From Acidimicrobiales bacterium (GTDB lineage Bacteria > Actinomycetota > Acidimicrobiia > Acidimicrobiales > MedAcidi-G1), in NCBI GenBank assembly GCA_030747595.1, contig JASLKK010000012.1, forward strand, positions 1-64,000: a DNA stretch of 64,000 nt. Reading direction: 5' to 3'. Of the stretch, positions 50,060 to 58,103 are shown one piece after another. The translations under genes and the position numbers were made by a program. Within the stretch, counting starts at the first letter, position 1. Each line of letters begins with the position of its first letter. Below the pieces are notes generated by a model that worked only from the letters and a program-made list of their open reading frames with translations, made no database searches and had not been told where the DNA came from.

Positions 50060-50062
50060 TTG

Positions 50063-50188
50063 ATGCTGGAACTCATCGGGGCCATTGCGCTGATGTACGC
50101 CGTCGTGCTGACGGCGGGCATTTGGGCAACGCGCAAGTCGCGGGCCCTGCGTGAGGCGGCAGACAACGACATCGACAGTTCAGTTTGA
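50063..50188 (+). CDS. Single-TM microprotein after amt (41 aa)
   Basis: Begins MLELIGAIALMYAVVLTAGIW, 3 nt after the amt stop. One transmembrane helix, then a basic anchor (ATRKSRALRE) and an acidic tail. It has no named family. The position directly behind amt and the two similar genes that follow suggest an accessory subunit of the transporter complex. Confidence 0.6.
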   Translation: MLELIGAIALMYAVVLTAGIWATRKSRALREAADNDIDSSV

Positions 50189-50205
50189 AAGGAGTGTGAA
50201 TCGAT

Positions 50206-50424
50206 ATGGATACCTTTCCCTACGCCGATTGGACGGAGGCGCTAGAAGCGAATGGTGCGATCTTCACCTGGGCCGACAATGAGAGTGCAATCTTTGTGCT
50301 CACTGGTCTGGGCATCGCAGCCTTCGTGTTGAGCTTCATCCACCTGATCAGGACCGAGGACAGGAACCTCAAGCATGCGGCCAGCCGACTGGCGGCCCGG
50401 GACACATCGATGGGAGGTGAGTGA
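50206..50424 (+). CDS. Single-TM microprotein (72 aa)
   Basis: Product with an acidic extracytoplasmic-looking N-terminus, one hydrophobic helix (about 28-48: AIFVLTGLGIAAFVLSFIHLI) and a basic C-terminal tail (RTEDRNLKHAASRLAARD). Clear GGAG site before ATG 50206. Same order and spacing as the adjacent small membrane genes. No known family. Confidence 0.65.
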   Translation: MDTFPYADWTEALEANGAIFTWADNESAIFVLTGLGIAAFVLSFIHLIRTEDRNLKHAASRLAARDTSMGGE

Positions 50425-50425
50425 G

Positions 50426-50590
50426 ATGGCTGGAAAGCAGATTGAGTTCAAGGAGAACCACACGCACAAGAAGTCCTACGAGCGTGGGATGTTGATCCTG
50501 TCGCTCGCGTGCATCGTGTTCGTCATCATCGCTGTGAACGTCGTCAGTGGCCCCACGTGCGGTGAAGATACATGGGCGATGTCCTGCTAG
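50426..50590 (+). CDS. Single-TM microprotein (54 aa)
   Basis: ATG at 50426 begins 1 nt after the previous stop, with GGAGGT inside the preceding gene end. The product has a basic, His-containing N-terminus (HTHKKSYERG), one helix (MLILSLACIVFVIIAV) and a short Cys-containing tail (CGEDTWAMSC). The two tail cysteines could form a disulfide. Unknown function; third of a run of three behind amt. Confidence 0.62.
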   Translation: MAGKQIEFKENHTHKKSYERGMLILSLACIVFVIIAVNVVSGPTCGEDTWAMSC

Positions 50591-50620
50591 TCCCTGACGA
50601 GCAGTAGGCGAAGCAGTCGA

Positions 50621-50971
50621 ATGACGGCGGCGGTGCGCCTCCGAGTTGCGGAGGTGGCCGCCGCCATCGTCGTCATTTCGTCGTTCCTGCCCTGGACCGT
50701 CGAGGACGACCGCACGCTGAGGGGCGTTCAGGTCGGCGACGGTCAGGTGATCGTCCTCACCGCAGTGGTGACGATCGTGATGATCCGGCTTGGTAGCCGT
50801 TTGGCGTGGTTTGCCGCCGGATTCTCCGCCGCTGTCCTCTGGCGCCAGTGGTTTGAGGATGACGTAGGCCTCCAGAGCCTCGGCCCGCTGCTTGGCGCGT
50901 TGGCGGCCTCTGTGGCCGTCGGCCTTCTGGTCTGGAACCTGCTGGCCGACATCCGGGAGAATGCCCCGTAG
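50621..50971 (+). CDS. Small integral membrane protein
   Basis: 116-aa protein with about four hydrophobic segments (10-25, 40-58, 62-78, 88-108) and a conserved-looking SSFLPWT motif after the first helix. ATG at 50621 follows the microprotein run by 30 nt. Similar short 'SFLPW' membrane proteins occur widely in actinobacteria and have no assigned function. It ends 63 nt before the sarcosine-oxidase-like gene. Confidence 0.7.
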   Translation: MTAAVRLRVAEVAAAIVVISSFLPWTVEDDRTLRGVQVGDGQVIVLTAVVTIVMIRLGSRLAWFAAGFSAAVLWRQWFEDDVGLQSLGPLLGALAASVAVGLLVWNLLADIRENAP

Positions 50972-51034
50972 ATAGGTGGCTTTGTTGGCGTCGGAGGTTC
51001 TCATGAGCGACGATGGGCCGATGATGGAGAGCCG

Positions 51035-52252
51035 GTGACGGGGGAGCGTCGCTGTGAGGTGGCGGTGGTTGGTGCCGGCATGCTGGGTGCATCGGCGGCC
51101 AGACACCTAGCCGACGCCGGCTGCGACGTGGTGCTCGTCGGTCAGGCCGAACCGACCGATCGACAGACCCATGGGGGCGTCTTCGGCAGTCACCATGACG
51201 TCGCCCGGGTGAGTCGCATTATCGATCCGGATCCGGTCCGGGCGTGGCTGGGCTATCGGTCGGTCAGCCAGTTCACGGAAGTGGCAGCCCGTACCGGCAT
51301 CGACCCCGTCAACCCTGTGGGCCACCTCTGGGTGGACTCGCCTGCCGGTATCGACCTGCTGGCCGAAGCCGACGTCCGGTATGGGCTGTGTTGCCAACGA
51401 CGTGGTGCAGCCGAAGCAATTGAGAGCATGGAGTTTCTCTCGCTCCCTGATGAGTGCGAGACCCTGTGGGAGCCACCACCGGCGGGCAGTGTGGACCCCC
51501 GGGCCCACGTAGCCTCCGAGACCGCCGCCGCGGTGGCTGCCGGGGCCACCCAAGTGGTCGCCCTTGTTGACTCGGTCCTCGAGGGAGCGGTCGGCCCGGT
51601 CTCGGTGTCCACCGACATGGGCGTCATCGCCGCCGACCGCGTGCTGCTGGCTACCGGTGCATTCTCCGGGTACGGCAAGTCCCCAGCGGCCGGCTTGGAC
51701 CTGGAGTACGCGTTACACACCCAGTTGCTTGTCCACCTGGATGCTGCCGAGGTCGACAGGTTGGCCGGCATGCCCAGCATCATCGGTAAGTTCCCCGACC
51801 CAGTCGACGACTTCTACCTGACGCCTCCCGTGCGTGACCATCTTGTCGGACACCCTCCTGGTTCGGAGGACCGTCACATCCTCAAGGTGGGGGTACCAGA
51901 GGACGACCATGTGCGGGCTACGGCAGCCGAGTTGGTTGCCTGGTTCCGGACCGACGGTGACCCTGTAGTGGCTTTGAGGCTTGAGCGGATCTTGGGAGGG
52001 TTGCTTCCCGGGCTCCGTGACATGGGGCGCAGGACCACGTCGTGCGTCACCACCTACACGCCTAGTGGCTTTCCGTTCATCGATCTGCTGGGCGACCAGG
52101 TCAAGGGCCGGACCTACTGCGCAATCGGCGGGAACGGGTTCGCGGCGAAGTGTGCTCCGGCGCTCGGGGAACTGGCGGCAGGGCTGATCCTTGGTCGGGA
52201 CTGGCCGACCGAAGTCGACCGGGAACTGTTCCGGGTCCGATTCCTGGACTAA
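51035..52252 (+). CDS. Monomeric sarcosine oxidase-like FAD oxidoreductase (SolA/MTOX family)
   Basis: 405-aa flavoprotein. The N-terminal ADP-binding motif is VVGAGMLGASAARHL. RRTTSCVTTYTPSGFPFID carries the cysteine that corresponds to the covalent-FAD Cys of monomeric sarcosine oxidase, and the C-terminal GGNGFAAKCAPALG is also family-like. It probably oxidises an N-methylated amino acid (sarcosine, N-methylglutamate or similar). GTG at 51035 has GGAGA upstream; a tiny 11-codon frame overlaps it. Its end overlaps that of tdm by 4 nt, tail to tail. Sitting beside tdm and mgs genes, N-methylglutamate is a candidate substrate. Confidence 0.85.
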   Translation: MTGERRCEVAVVGAGMLGASAARHLADAGCDVVLVGQAEPTDRQTHGGVFGSHHDVARVSRIIDPDPVRAWLGYRSVSQFTEVAARTGIDPVNPVGHLWVDSPAGIDLLAEADVRYGLCCQRRGAAEAIESMEFLSLPDECETLWEPPPAGSVDPRAHVASETAAAVAAGATQVVALVDSVLEGAVGPVSVSTDMGVIAADRVLLATGAFSGYGKSPAAGLDLEYALHTQLLVHLDAAEVDRLAGMPSIIGKFPDPVDDFYLTPPVRDHLVGHPPGSEDRHILKVGVPEDDHVRATAAELVAWFRTDGDPVVALRLERILGGLLPGLRDMGRRTTSCVTTYTPSGFPFIDLLGDQVKGRTYCAIGGNGFAAKCAPALGELAAGLILGRDWPTEVDRELFRVRFLD

Positions 52253-54606
52253 CTCCGCACGCGTTCCTTATCGGGGTCATAGTGCGGGAAGCGCACCACG
52301 GTGGCCGGGAGGCGCTTCTGGTGGCCATCCATCTGCCCCACCTCGACCTCGGTACCAATCTCAGCGTGTTCGACGGCCATCCAGCCGAGAGCGATGTTCT
52401 TCCCCAGGATGGGTGAACGGGTTCCGCTGGTGATCGTACCCACCTGCTGGCGGGCGATCATGATCGGGTTACCGGGGCCGGCTGGCTCGTCCCCTGAGAG
52501 TTCCAATCCGACCAAGGTGCGCTGGGGGTGTTCCTTGCCGCGAACCAGCGCGTCACGACCGATGAAGTCGTCCTCTTTGGTCTTGATAGGCACGGTAAAG
52601 CCGATACCTGCCTCCAGCGGAGTGGTCTGGTCGTTGAACTCGGAGCCAGCAAAGATCAGGCCGGCCTCGATGCGGAGCATGTCGAGTGCCTCGAGGCCCA
52701 AGGGTGTGAGGCCCTTTGGGCGGCCGACGGCCCAGATCGCGTCCCACACCTCCGGAGCGTCCGATGGGTGGCAGAACACCTCGAATCCCAACTCACCGGT
52801 GTAGCCGGTACGGGAAACCACGATCGGTATGCCGTGTTCGTCGCCGATGCGGGCCACTGAGAGGCGGAACCAGCCCAACTCGTCGATCGAAGCCTGGTCC
52901 GGTCGGGTCCAGATCACCTCCGAGAGGATCTCCCGACTGAGCGGCCCCTGGACCTGCACGTTGTGCAACTGGTCGGTGGCGTCACGTACCCAGACGTGGA
53001 GGCCCATTTCCTGAGCCTGCTTCCGGAGCCACAGTCCACTGGAGTCACTGCCGCCGATCCACCGGAAGTTGTCCTGGGCGAGGCGGTAGATCGTCCCGTC
53101 GTCGATCATTCCTCCGGTGTCGTAGCACATCGCCGTGTAGACGACTTGGCCGACGGCCAGCTTGCGGACGTTGCGGGTCACGCATGTCTGGAGGAGGAGC
53201 TCGGCATCGGGGCCTACGACCTCGTACTTGCGCAGCGGCGACAGGTCGATGATCCCCGCCTTCTGGCGGGTGGCCCAGTACTCGTCGAGGGGGCCATGGT
53301 TGGTGTAACTGTTGGCCAACCAGTAGCCGGCGTATTCCGTGAAGTTGCGGGTGAGTTCCGAGGTTCGGGCGTGGAATCCCGTCTCCTTGGTCAGTTCGGG
53401 GTCGGAATCTGTTGACATGCGGAAGGCCGTGGCTTTCTTGAAGGTGTTGGTCGCCGGGTACACCCGGACGTGGATGTCGGTGGGTTGCCAGCCGTTGGCG
53501 GCGTCGATGTCGCATGGGCAGGCCGACGAGACGCAGACCAGGTCGGTCAGCGCCCGCAAGAGTACGTAGTCGCCGGGTCGGGACCACGGTTCCTCAAAGT
53601 AGAGCTGGTTCGCGTCGTCCAGGTTGGTGTTGTAGAAGAAGTTGATGGCCTCCCAGCCTCGGCGGGGAGCGATGTCGTAGGGGGCCAGAACCCGGTTGAA
53701 GTTTTCACTGCAGTTGACGTGGCCCGGGTAGCCCATGTCCTCGTAGTACTTGGGGTTACAGGCCGTGTTGAAGGTGTCGTGGCGCCCCACCGTGTCGTGG
53801 ACGACCTCCACCATCGGTTGGAAGTCCAGCGAGTAGTACTTGGCGAACAGGCCGGGCATGGGGTAGCTGGCGCCCATGAGGCTGCGGGTGATAGTGGCGT
53901 CCAGCGCGGCTTCCACGCCACCGTCCAGACGGGCGGCGTCGAAGCACTGGAAGTCGGAACACTCCCGGCCCTCGACGTCGATGACCTGGATGAACTCGCC
54001 GGCCTTCACCTCGTAGACCCGGGCGGTGGCCGCGTCGATTCGGAGATCCTGATTCTGGTCGGCTAGTGGCGTGGGGAGGACCTCGAGGCCCGGTACCGGG
54101 GGGGCGGTGCGGTGAACGAAGGCGATGATGTCGGTGGGCGGGTTCTGCTCGTGGGGGAGCATCTTCCCGCCGGTCACGCCGATGACGCAGACCACGTCGG
54201 CCGTGGCGGTCAACCAGGCTTCCAGGCCGGAAGGGGAATCGGGGGCGAACAGTTGAACGGCAGTAGCCGTAGCGAGGTCGATGCCCTTGGCGGCCAGCGC
54301 GTCGGCAACCCGCTGGGCGTCATGCTGGTTGGCGGCCAGGATCGCTGTGATGCCCGTTGCCGGGGCACCCGATGCACCATGGGGCAGATCGCCCAGCAAG
54401 CCTGGGTCGGAGTTGCCGTCCCGGTCGAACGCGGCCACCTCGACGGGCTGGCAACCCTCGGGATCGATGATCTGCAACCGGTCGCCTGCGCCTAGGAGCA
54501 CCGCGGTTACCGCGCCGCCGGTAACCCGGTAGCGCTCCACGCCGGGCGCTAGGCCGGCCATCCCCGGCATGAGAAGCCGAGGTCTTTCGGCCATTGTGAT
54601 CGTCAT
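52249..54606 (-). CDS. tdm: Trimethylamine N-oxide demethylase
   Basis: 785-aa two-part enzyme. The N-terminal ~400 residues are DUF1989-type and include cysteine groups likely to bind zinc (ECSDFQC and CVSSACPCD), also found in the known Tdm from Methylocella. The C-terminal ~360 residues are a GcvT-like folate-binding region (RLEAGL-type RIEAGLIFAGSEFND, SRTGYTGELGFEV). It converts TMAO to dimethylamine and formaldehyde, with the folate domain collecting the formaldehyde. ATG at 54606 has GGAGAGCACGAA upstream; longer readings add implausible residues. It is divergent from gmaS across 277 bp, which may share regulation. Confidence 0.9.
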   Translation of the reverse strand: MTITMAERPRLLMPGMAGLAPGVERYRVTGGAVTAVLLGAGDRLQIIDPEGCQPVEVAAFDRDGNSDPGLLGDLPHGASGAPATGITAILAANQHDAQRVADALAAKGIDLATATAVQLFAPDSPSGLEAWLTATADVVCVIGVTGGKMLPHEQNPPTDIIAFVHRTAPPVPGLEVLPTPLADQNQDLRIDAATARVYEVKAGEFIQVIDVEGRECSDFQCFDAARLDGGVEAALDATITRSLMGASYPMPGLFAKYYSLDFQPMVEVVHDTVGRHDTFNTACNPKYYEDMGYPGHVNCSENFNRVLAPYDIAPRRGWEAINFFYNTNLDDANQLYFEEPWSRPGDYVLLRALTDLVCVSSACPCDIDAANGWQPTDIHVRVYPATNTFKKATAFRMSTDSDPELTKETGFHARTSELTRNFTEYAGYWLANSYTNHGPLDEYWATRQKAGIIDLSPLRKYEVVGPDAELLLQTCVTRNVRKLAVGQVVYTAMCYDTGGMIDDGTIYRLAQDNFRWIGGSDSSGLWLRKQAQEMGLHVWVRDATDQLHNVQVQGPLSREILSEVIWTRPDQASIDELGWFRLSVARIGDEHGIPIVVSRTGYTGELGFEVFCHPSDAPEVWDAIWAVGRPKGLTPLGLEALDMLRIEAGLIFAGSEFNDQTTPLEAGIGFTVPIKTKEDDFIGRDALVRGKEHPQRTLVGLELSGDEPAGPGNPIMIARQQVGTITSGTRSPILGKNIALGWMAVEHAEIGTEVEVGQMDGHQKRLPATVVRFPHYDPDKERVRS

Positions 54607-54883
54607 TTCGTGCTCTCCGTTGTACCTAGGGCGCAGGTTCCGTTGGATCCGATCCCGATCATGACACCGAACAAAGTGTCTGGACGGCGGCTTCCGCCCC
54701 ACCCCCCGTGAGCGTAGATGTCCTCCACTCACACGAAAGATTTCACTGGCAGGGACTGTAGTTGATTGGTATGGTACGCCGGTCCGGGAAGCGTGACCCC
54801 GGGCTCGGGCCCTCTTCCCGAGGGGGTCGACGTTCTAGCGAAACCGTCACTAGCGATGCGCCCTCGGGCGCCAGGGGGAGACC

Positions 54884-56293
54884 ATGACCGACATCCAGGC
54901 CTTCATCGAGGCAGAGGGGCGTGCCGAGCAGGTCGCTGAGGTCCAAAAGCGCATCGAGGCAGAGGGCATTCAGTACCTTTACTGCCAGTTCGTGTCCGTG
55001 ACCGGGCGCATCATGGGCAAGGGCATCCCGGCTAAGCACTTCGGTACCATCGCCAACAAGGGCTTCCAGTTGGTCTACGGGTCCACGGCCAACCTGTTCG
55101 TCGACCGTCATGGCCAATACATCGGTTACGGCCCGGAGTCCCGCGAGTTGGTCGGCGTAGCCGAAGTAGACACCTTTATGAAGCTCCCCTGGGACCCCAA
55201 GACGGCTCGGGTTTTCTGCACGTTGTTCCGGGGTCGTGAGGAAGAGGTCGACGGTGGGATGTTCCTCACCTCGGACTGTCGCGGCAACCTCCAGCGCATC
55301 CACAAGGAGTTCGAGGAGAAGACCGGCCTCCACCTGCGTGCCGGGACCGAGCCCGAGATGATGTGGCTCAAGGCTGATGCCGACGGAAAGCCCACCGTTG
55401 AGGGCCTGACCAAGCCGAACTGCTACCACATCGACCAGTTCGCCGAGCTCCAGCCGCTCATCCACAGGGTGGTCGAGTACAGCGAGGCCATGGGCCTCGA
55501 CATGATCCAGGGTGACCACGAGGACGCTCCGGGCCAGCTCGAACTCAACTTCAACTTCGACAGGGCCGAGCTGACCGCCGACCGGCTCACCACCTACCGC
55601 CAAATCTGCAAGCAGGTCGGTAGAGAACTCGGTGCCTTCCCCTGCTTCATGCCCAAGCCCTTCGTGGGCGTGTCGGCCAACGGCTGCCACCACAACATCT
55701 CCCTGTGGACCGGCGAGCCCGACGAGGGTGGCGAGAACAAGTTCATGCCCGAGGGTGACGACCCGCAGATCCCCGGAGCGATCGGGATGAAGGCCATTGG
55801 CGGGATCATGGAGCACCTCAATGCGCTGACCTGCTTGGGTTCACCAACCGTCAACTCCTATCGACGACTCTGGGATACCGGTTTCTGGGCACCCGTCTTC
55901 GCCGACTGGGGCTTCCAGAACCGCACCACCGCGCTGCGCATCAGCGCTCCGGGCCGCTTCGAGTACCGCTCGGTCGACTCGGCGGTCAACCCCTACCTGT
56001 CCTTCGCTGCCCTCATCAAGGCCATGGATGACGGGATGGATCGCAACCTGGATCCCGGCCCGCCTGAGGAGCGCAACATCTACGAGGCCATGGAAGAAGG
56101 CAAGGAAGTCAAGAAGATCCCGATGAACCTTGGCGAGGCCTTGGATGCTCTGAGGGCCGACGAGGTCGTCAAGAGCGCTCTCCCCGGAGAGATGTTCAAG
56201 GTGTTCGAGCACTACAAGCGCGACGAGTGGGAGCGCTTCATGCACACCGTGACTGACTGGGACGTCGAGGAATACCTCGACATTCTGCCGTAG
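54884..56293 (+). CDS. gmaS: Gamma-glutamylmethylamide synthetase (glutamine synthetase type III-like)
   Basis: 469-aa member of the glutamine synthetase fold. The Glu/Mg2+-binding region includes GTEPEMMW and GQLELNFNFDRA, NGCHHNISLW holds the conserved His, and CLGSPTVNSYRRL with RTTALRISAPGRFEYRSVDS is the substrate/ATP region. It begins the run gmaS-mgsA-mgsB-mgsC, the order known from N-methylglutamate-pathway operons (and rhizobial glnT-glxBCD). With these partners it most likely makes gamma-glutamylmethylamide from glutamate, methylamine and ATP. A plain glutamine synthetase role is the alternative. Clear AGGGGGAG site. Confidence 0.87.
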   Translation: MTDIQAFIEAEGRAEQVAEVQKRIEAEGIQYLYCQFVSVTGRIMGKGIPAKHFGTIANKGFQLVYGSTANLFVDRHGQYIGYGPESRELVGVAEVDTFMKLPWDPKTARVFCTLFRGREEEVDGGMFLTSDCRGNLQRIHKEFEEKTGLHLRAGTEPEMMWLKADADGKPTVEGLTKPNCYHIDQFAELQPLIHRVVEYSEAMGLDMIQGDHEDAPGQLELNFNFDRAELTADRLTTYRQICKQVGRELGAFPCFMPKPFVGVSANGCHHNISLWTGEPDEGGENKFMPEGDDPQIPGAIGMKAIGGIMEHLNALTCLGSPTVNSYRRLWDTGFWAPVFADWGFQNRTTALRISAPGRFEYRSVDSAVNPYLSFAALIKAMDDGMDRNLDPGPPEERNIYEAMEEGKEVKKIPMNLGEALDALRADEVVKSALPGEMFKVFEHYKRDEWERFMHTVTDWDVEEYLDILP

Positions 56294-56379
56294 GGCCAAT
56301 TCCCGGGAGTCTGTTTCGGGCCCTGACCTAAGTCATACGGAACAGACCACAGAGCGATACGAGAGATCAGGAGACCCCT

Positions 56380-57312
56380 ATGTGTGGCATCGCCGGCATC
56401 ATCCATCGCGACGGCTCGGCCGACATCGGCGCCGAGTTGACCGCGATGCTCCAGTCCATGAAGCACCGGGGTCCCGACTCCACCGGTTACGCCATGTACG
56501 GCCCGCCCGACGACCTGGTCGTCGTACGGTTCATGCTGGCTGAGCCCAACGAGGTCGGTGGCTTCGGCATGGACGAGAAGATGGAGCGCAATCGGGCCGA
56601 GGTCGAGGCCCGCCTGGCCAAGGTCGGTGCAGACCTGGCCACCATCCACACCGAGTCCGGCGGCTACGCCTTCCGGGCCACCATCCGGTACGGCGGTGAC
56701 CTGAAGCCGCTGGCCGACTATCTGGAGGACATCGACGGTTGCGAGGTGCTCTCGCTGGGCAACTCGTTGGAGATCGTCAAGGACCTCGGTGACGCGGAGT
56801 CGGTCCACGAGCAGTACCAGCTGGACAACCTGAAGGGCACCCATGGCATCGGGCACGTACGCATGGCGACCGAGTCAGACGTGGACCTGGCCAGCGCTCA
56901 CCCCTACTGGGCCTACCCGTTCGCCGACGTATCGGTCGTGCACAACGGACAGCTCACCAACTACCACGTATGGCGCCGTCGTCTCGAGCGCATGGGCCAC
57001 CGGTTCCAGTCCGAGTGCGACTCGGAGATCATTGCCGTTTACCTGGCCCAGCAACTGGAAAACGGCATGCCGCTGGAAACGGCCATGAAGCACAGCCTTG
57101 ATGACTTTGACGGCGTATTCACCTACCTGGTGGCAACCGGCAACGAGTTGGGTGTGGCCAAGGACGAGATGGCGGCCAAGCCGCTGGTGCTCATGGAGAC
57201 CGACGACCTGGTCGTCATGGCCTCCGAGGAGATGGCGATCCGGGCGCTGATGGGTCGTGAGGTCGAGAGCCGCGATCCGTTCGAGCGGGAGGTCCTGACG
57301 TGGCAGGTATGA
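56380..57312 (+). CDS. mgsA: N-methylglutamate synthase subunit A (class II glutamine amidotransferase domain)
   Basis: 310-aa Ntn-type glutaminase domain. The N-terminal MCGIAGII provides catalytic Cys2 once Met is removed. MKHRGPDSTGY and HNGQLTNYHVWRRRLE are typical purF-like segments. In this operon it probably hydrolyses gamma-glutamylmethylamide (or glutamine) so the amine is channelled to the synthase subunit. It begins 86 nt after gmaS. The stop overlaps the start of mgsB (ATGA), so the subunits are produced in step. Confidence 0.9.
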   Translation: MCGIAGIIHRDGSADIGAELTAMLQSMKHRGPDSTGYAMYGPPDDLVVVRFMLAEPNEVGGFGMDEKMERNRAEVEARLAKVGADLATIHTESGGYAFRATIRYGGDLKPLADYLEDIDGCEVLSLGNSLEIVKDLGDAESVHEQYQLDNLKGTHGIGHVRMATESDVDLASAHPYWAYPFADVSVVHNGQLTNYHVWRRRLERMGHRFQSECDSEIIAVYLAQQLENGMPLETAMKHSLDDFDGVFTYLVATGNELGVAKDEMAAKPLVLMETDDLVVMASEEMAIRALMGREVESRDPFEREVLTWQV

Positions 57313-58091
57313 ACACCAAGAGTGGGGTTATCTACGACGCCCGGGGTCTGGTCGAGCCGGATCCTGAGCCGCCGATGACCGCTGAGATCGACGGCGACAG
57401 CGCCGTCATCGACGCTACCGATCTGACCACCAGGAAGATCAACCTGGAACTCAAGCGGATCGTCTACGACGAGGGTGTCAACACCGTCACCATCGTGAAC
57501 CCCGGCTCCAAGCACTCCCTCGGCGTCGGCATCCTCAAGCGTTGCAACATCACGTTCGAGGGCAGCCCCGGCTGGTACGCCTGTGGCCTGATCGACGGAC
57601 CTGAGGTCCAGATCAACGGCCGGGTCGGCTGGTCGCTGGGCGAGAACATGATGTCCGGATCGGTCGTGGTCGAAGGCCCGGCGGGCTCGCTCACCGGAGC
57701 CGCCCTGCGCGGTGGAGACCTGGTCGTGAAGGGCAACGTCGGCGCCCGGACGGGCATTGACCAGAAGGGCGGGACGATCATCGCTCTGGGCAGCGCCGGC
57801 ATCAACACCGGCTTCATGATGCAGCGTGGTCGCCAGATCATCTGCGGGAACGTCAACGACGGCCTGGGCGACTCGATGTACGACGGCATCATCTACGTCG
57901 GCGGGAACGTGGCCTCGCTCGGCGTGGACTGCGTGCCCGGCGAGATGAACGACGATGACGTCGAGTTCATCAACCGGAAGTTCGAGATCTACGACCTCGG
58001 TACCCCGCCGGACCTGAAGAAGTTCGAGTGCGGCAAGGTGCTCCACAACTACGACGCGCTGGAGCCTTCCGAGCGCAAACTCGTTCTCTAG
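57309..58091 (+). CDS. mgsB: N-methylglutamate synthase subunit B (GXGXG domain)
   Basis: 260-aa right-handed beta-helix protein of the glutamate synthase C-terminal (GXGXG) family. Repeated G-rich turns such as GVGILKRC, GRVGWSLGENM, AALRGGDLVVKGNVGARTG and GTIIALGSAGINTG mark the fold. ATG at 57309 overlaps the mgsA stop (ATGA). It forms the structural/coupling part of the synthase. Gap to mgsC is 12 nt. Confidence 0.9.
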   Translation: MNTKSGVIYDARGLVEPDPEPPMTAEIDGDSAVIDATDLTTRKINLELKRIVYDEGVNTVTIVNPGSKHSLGVGILKRCNITFEGSPGWYACGLIDGPEVQINGRVGWSLGENMMSGSVVVEGPAGSLTGAALRGGDLVVKGNVGARTGIDQKGGTIIALGSAGINTGFMMQRGRQIICGNVNDGLGDSMYDGIIYVGGNVASLGVDCVPGEMNDDDVEFINRKFEIYDLGTPPDLKKFECGKVLHNYDALEPSERKLVL

Positions 58092-58103
58092 GAGGGACAG
58101 GCG

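Noticed and set aside
54607-54883. Extended -10-like TGGTATGGT near 54767-54775 as the gmaS promoter
   Set aside because: No acceptable -35 lies at 16-18 bp, so the match is not better than chance.
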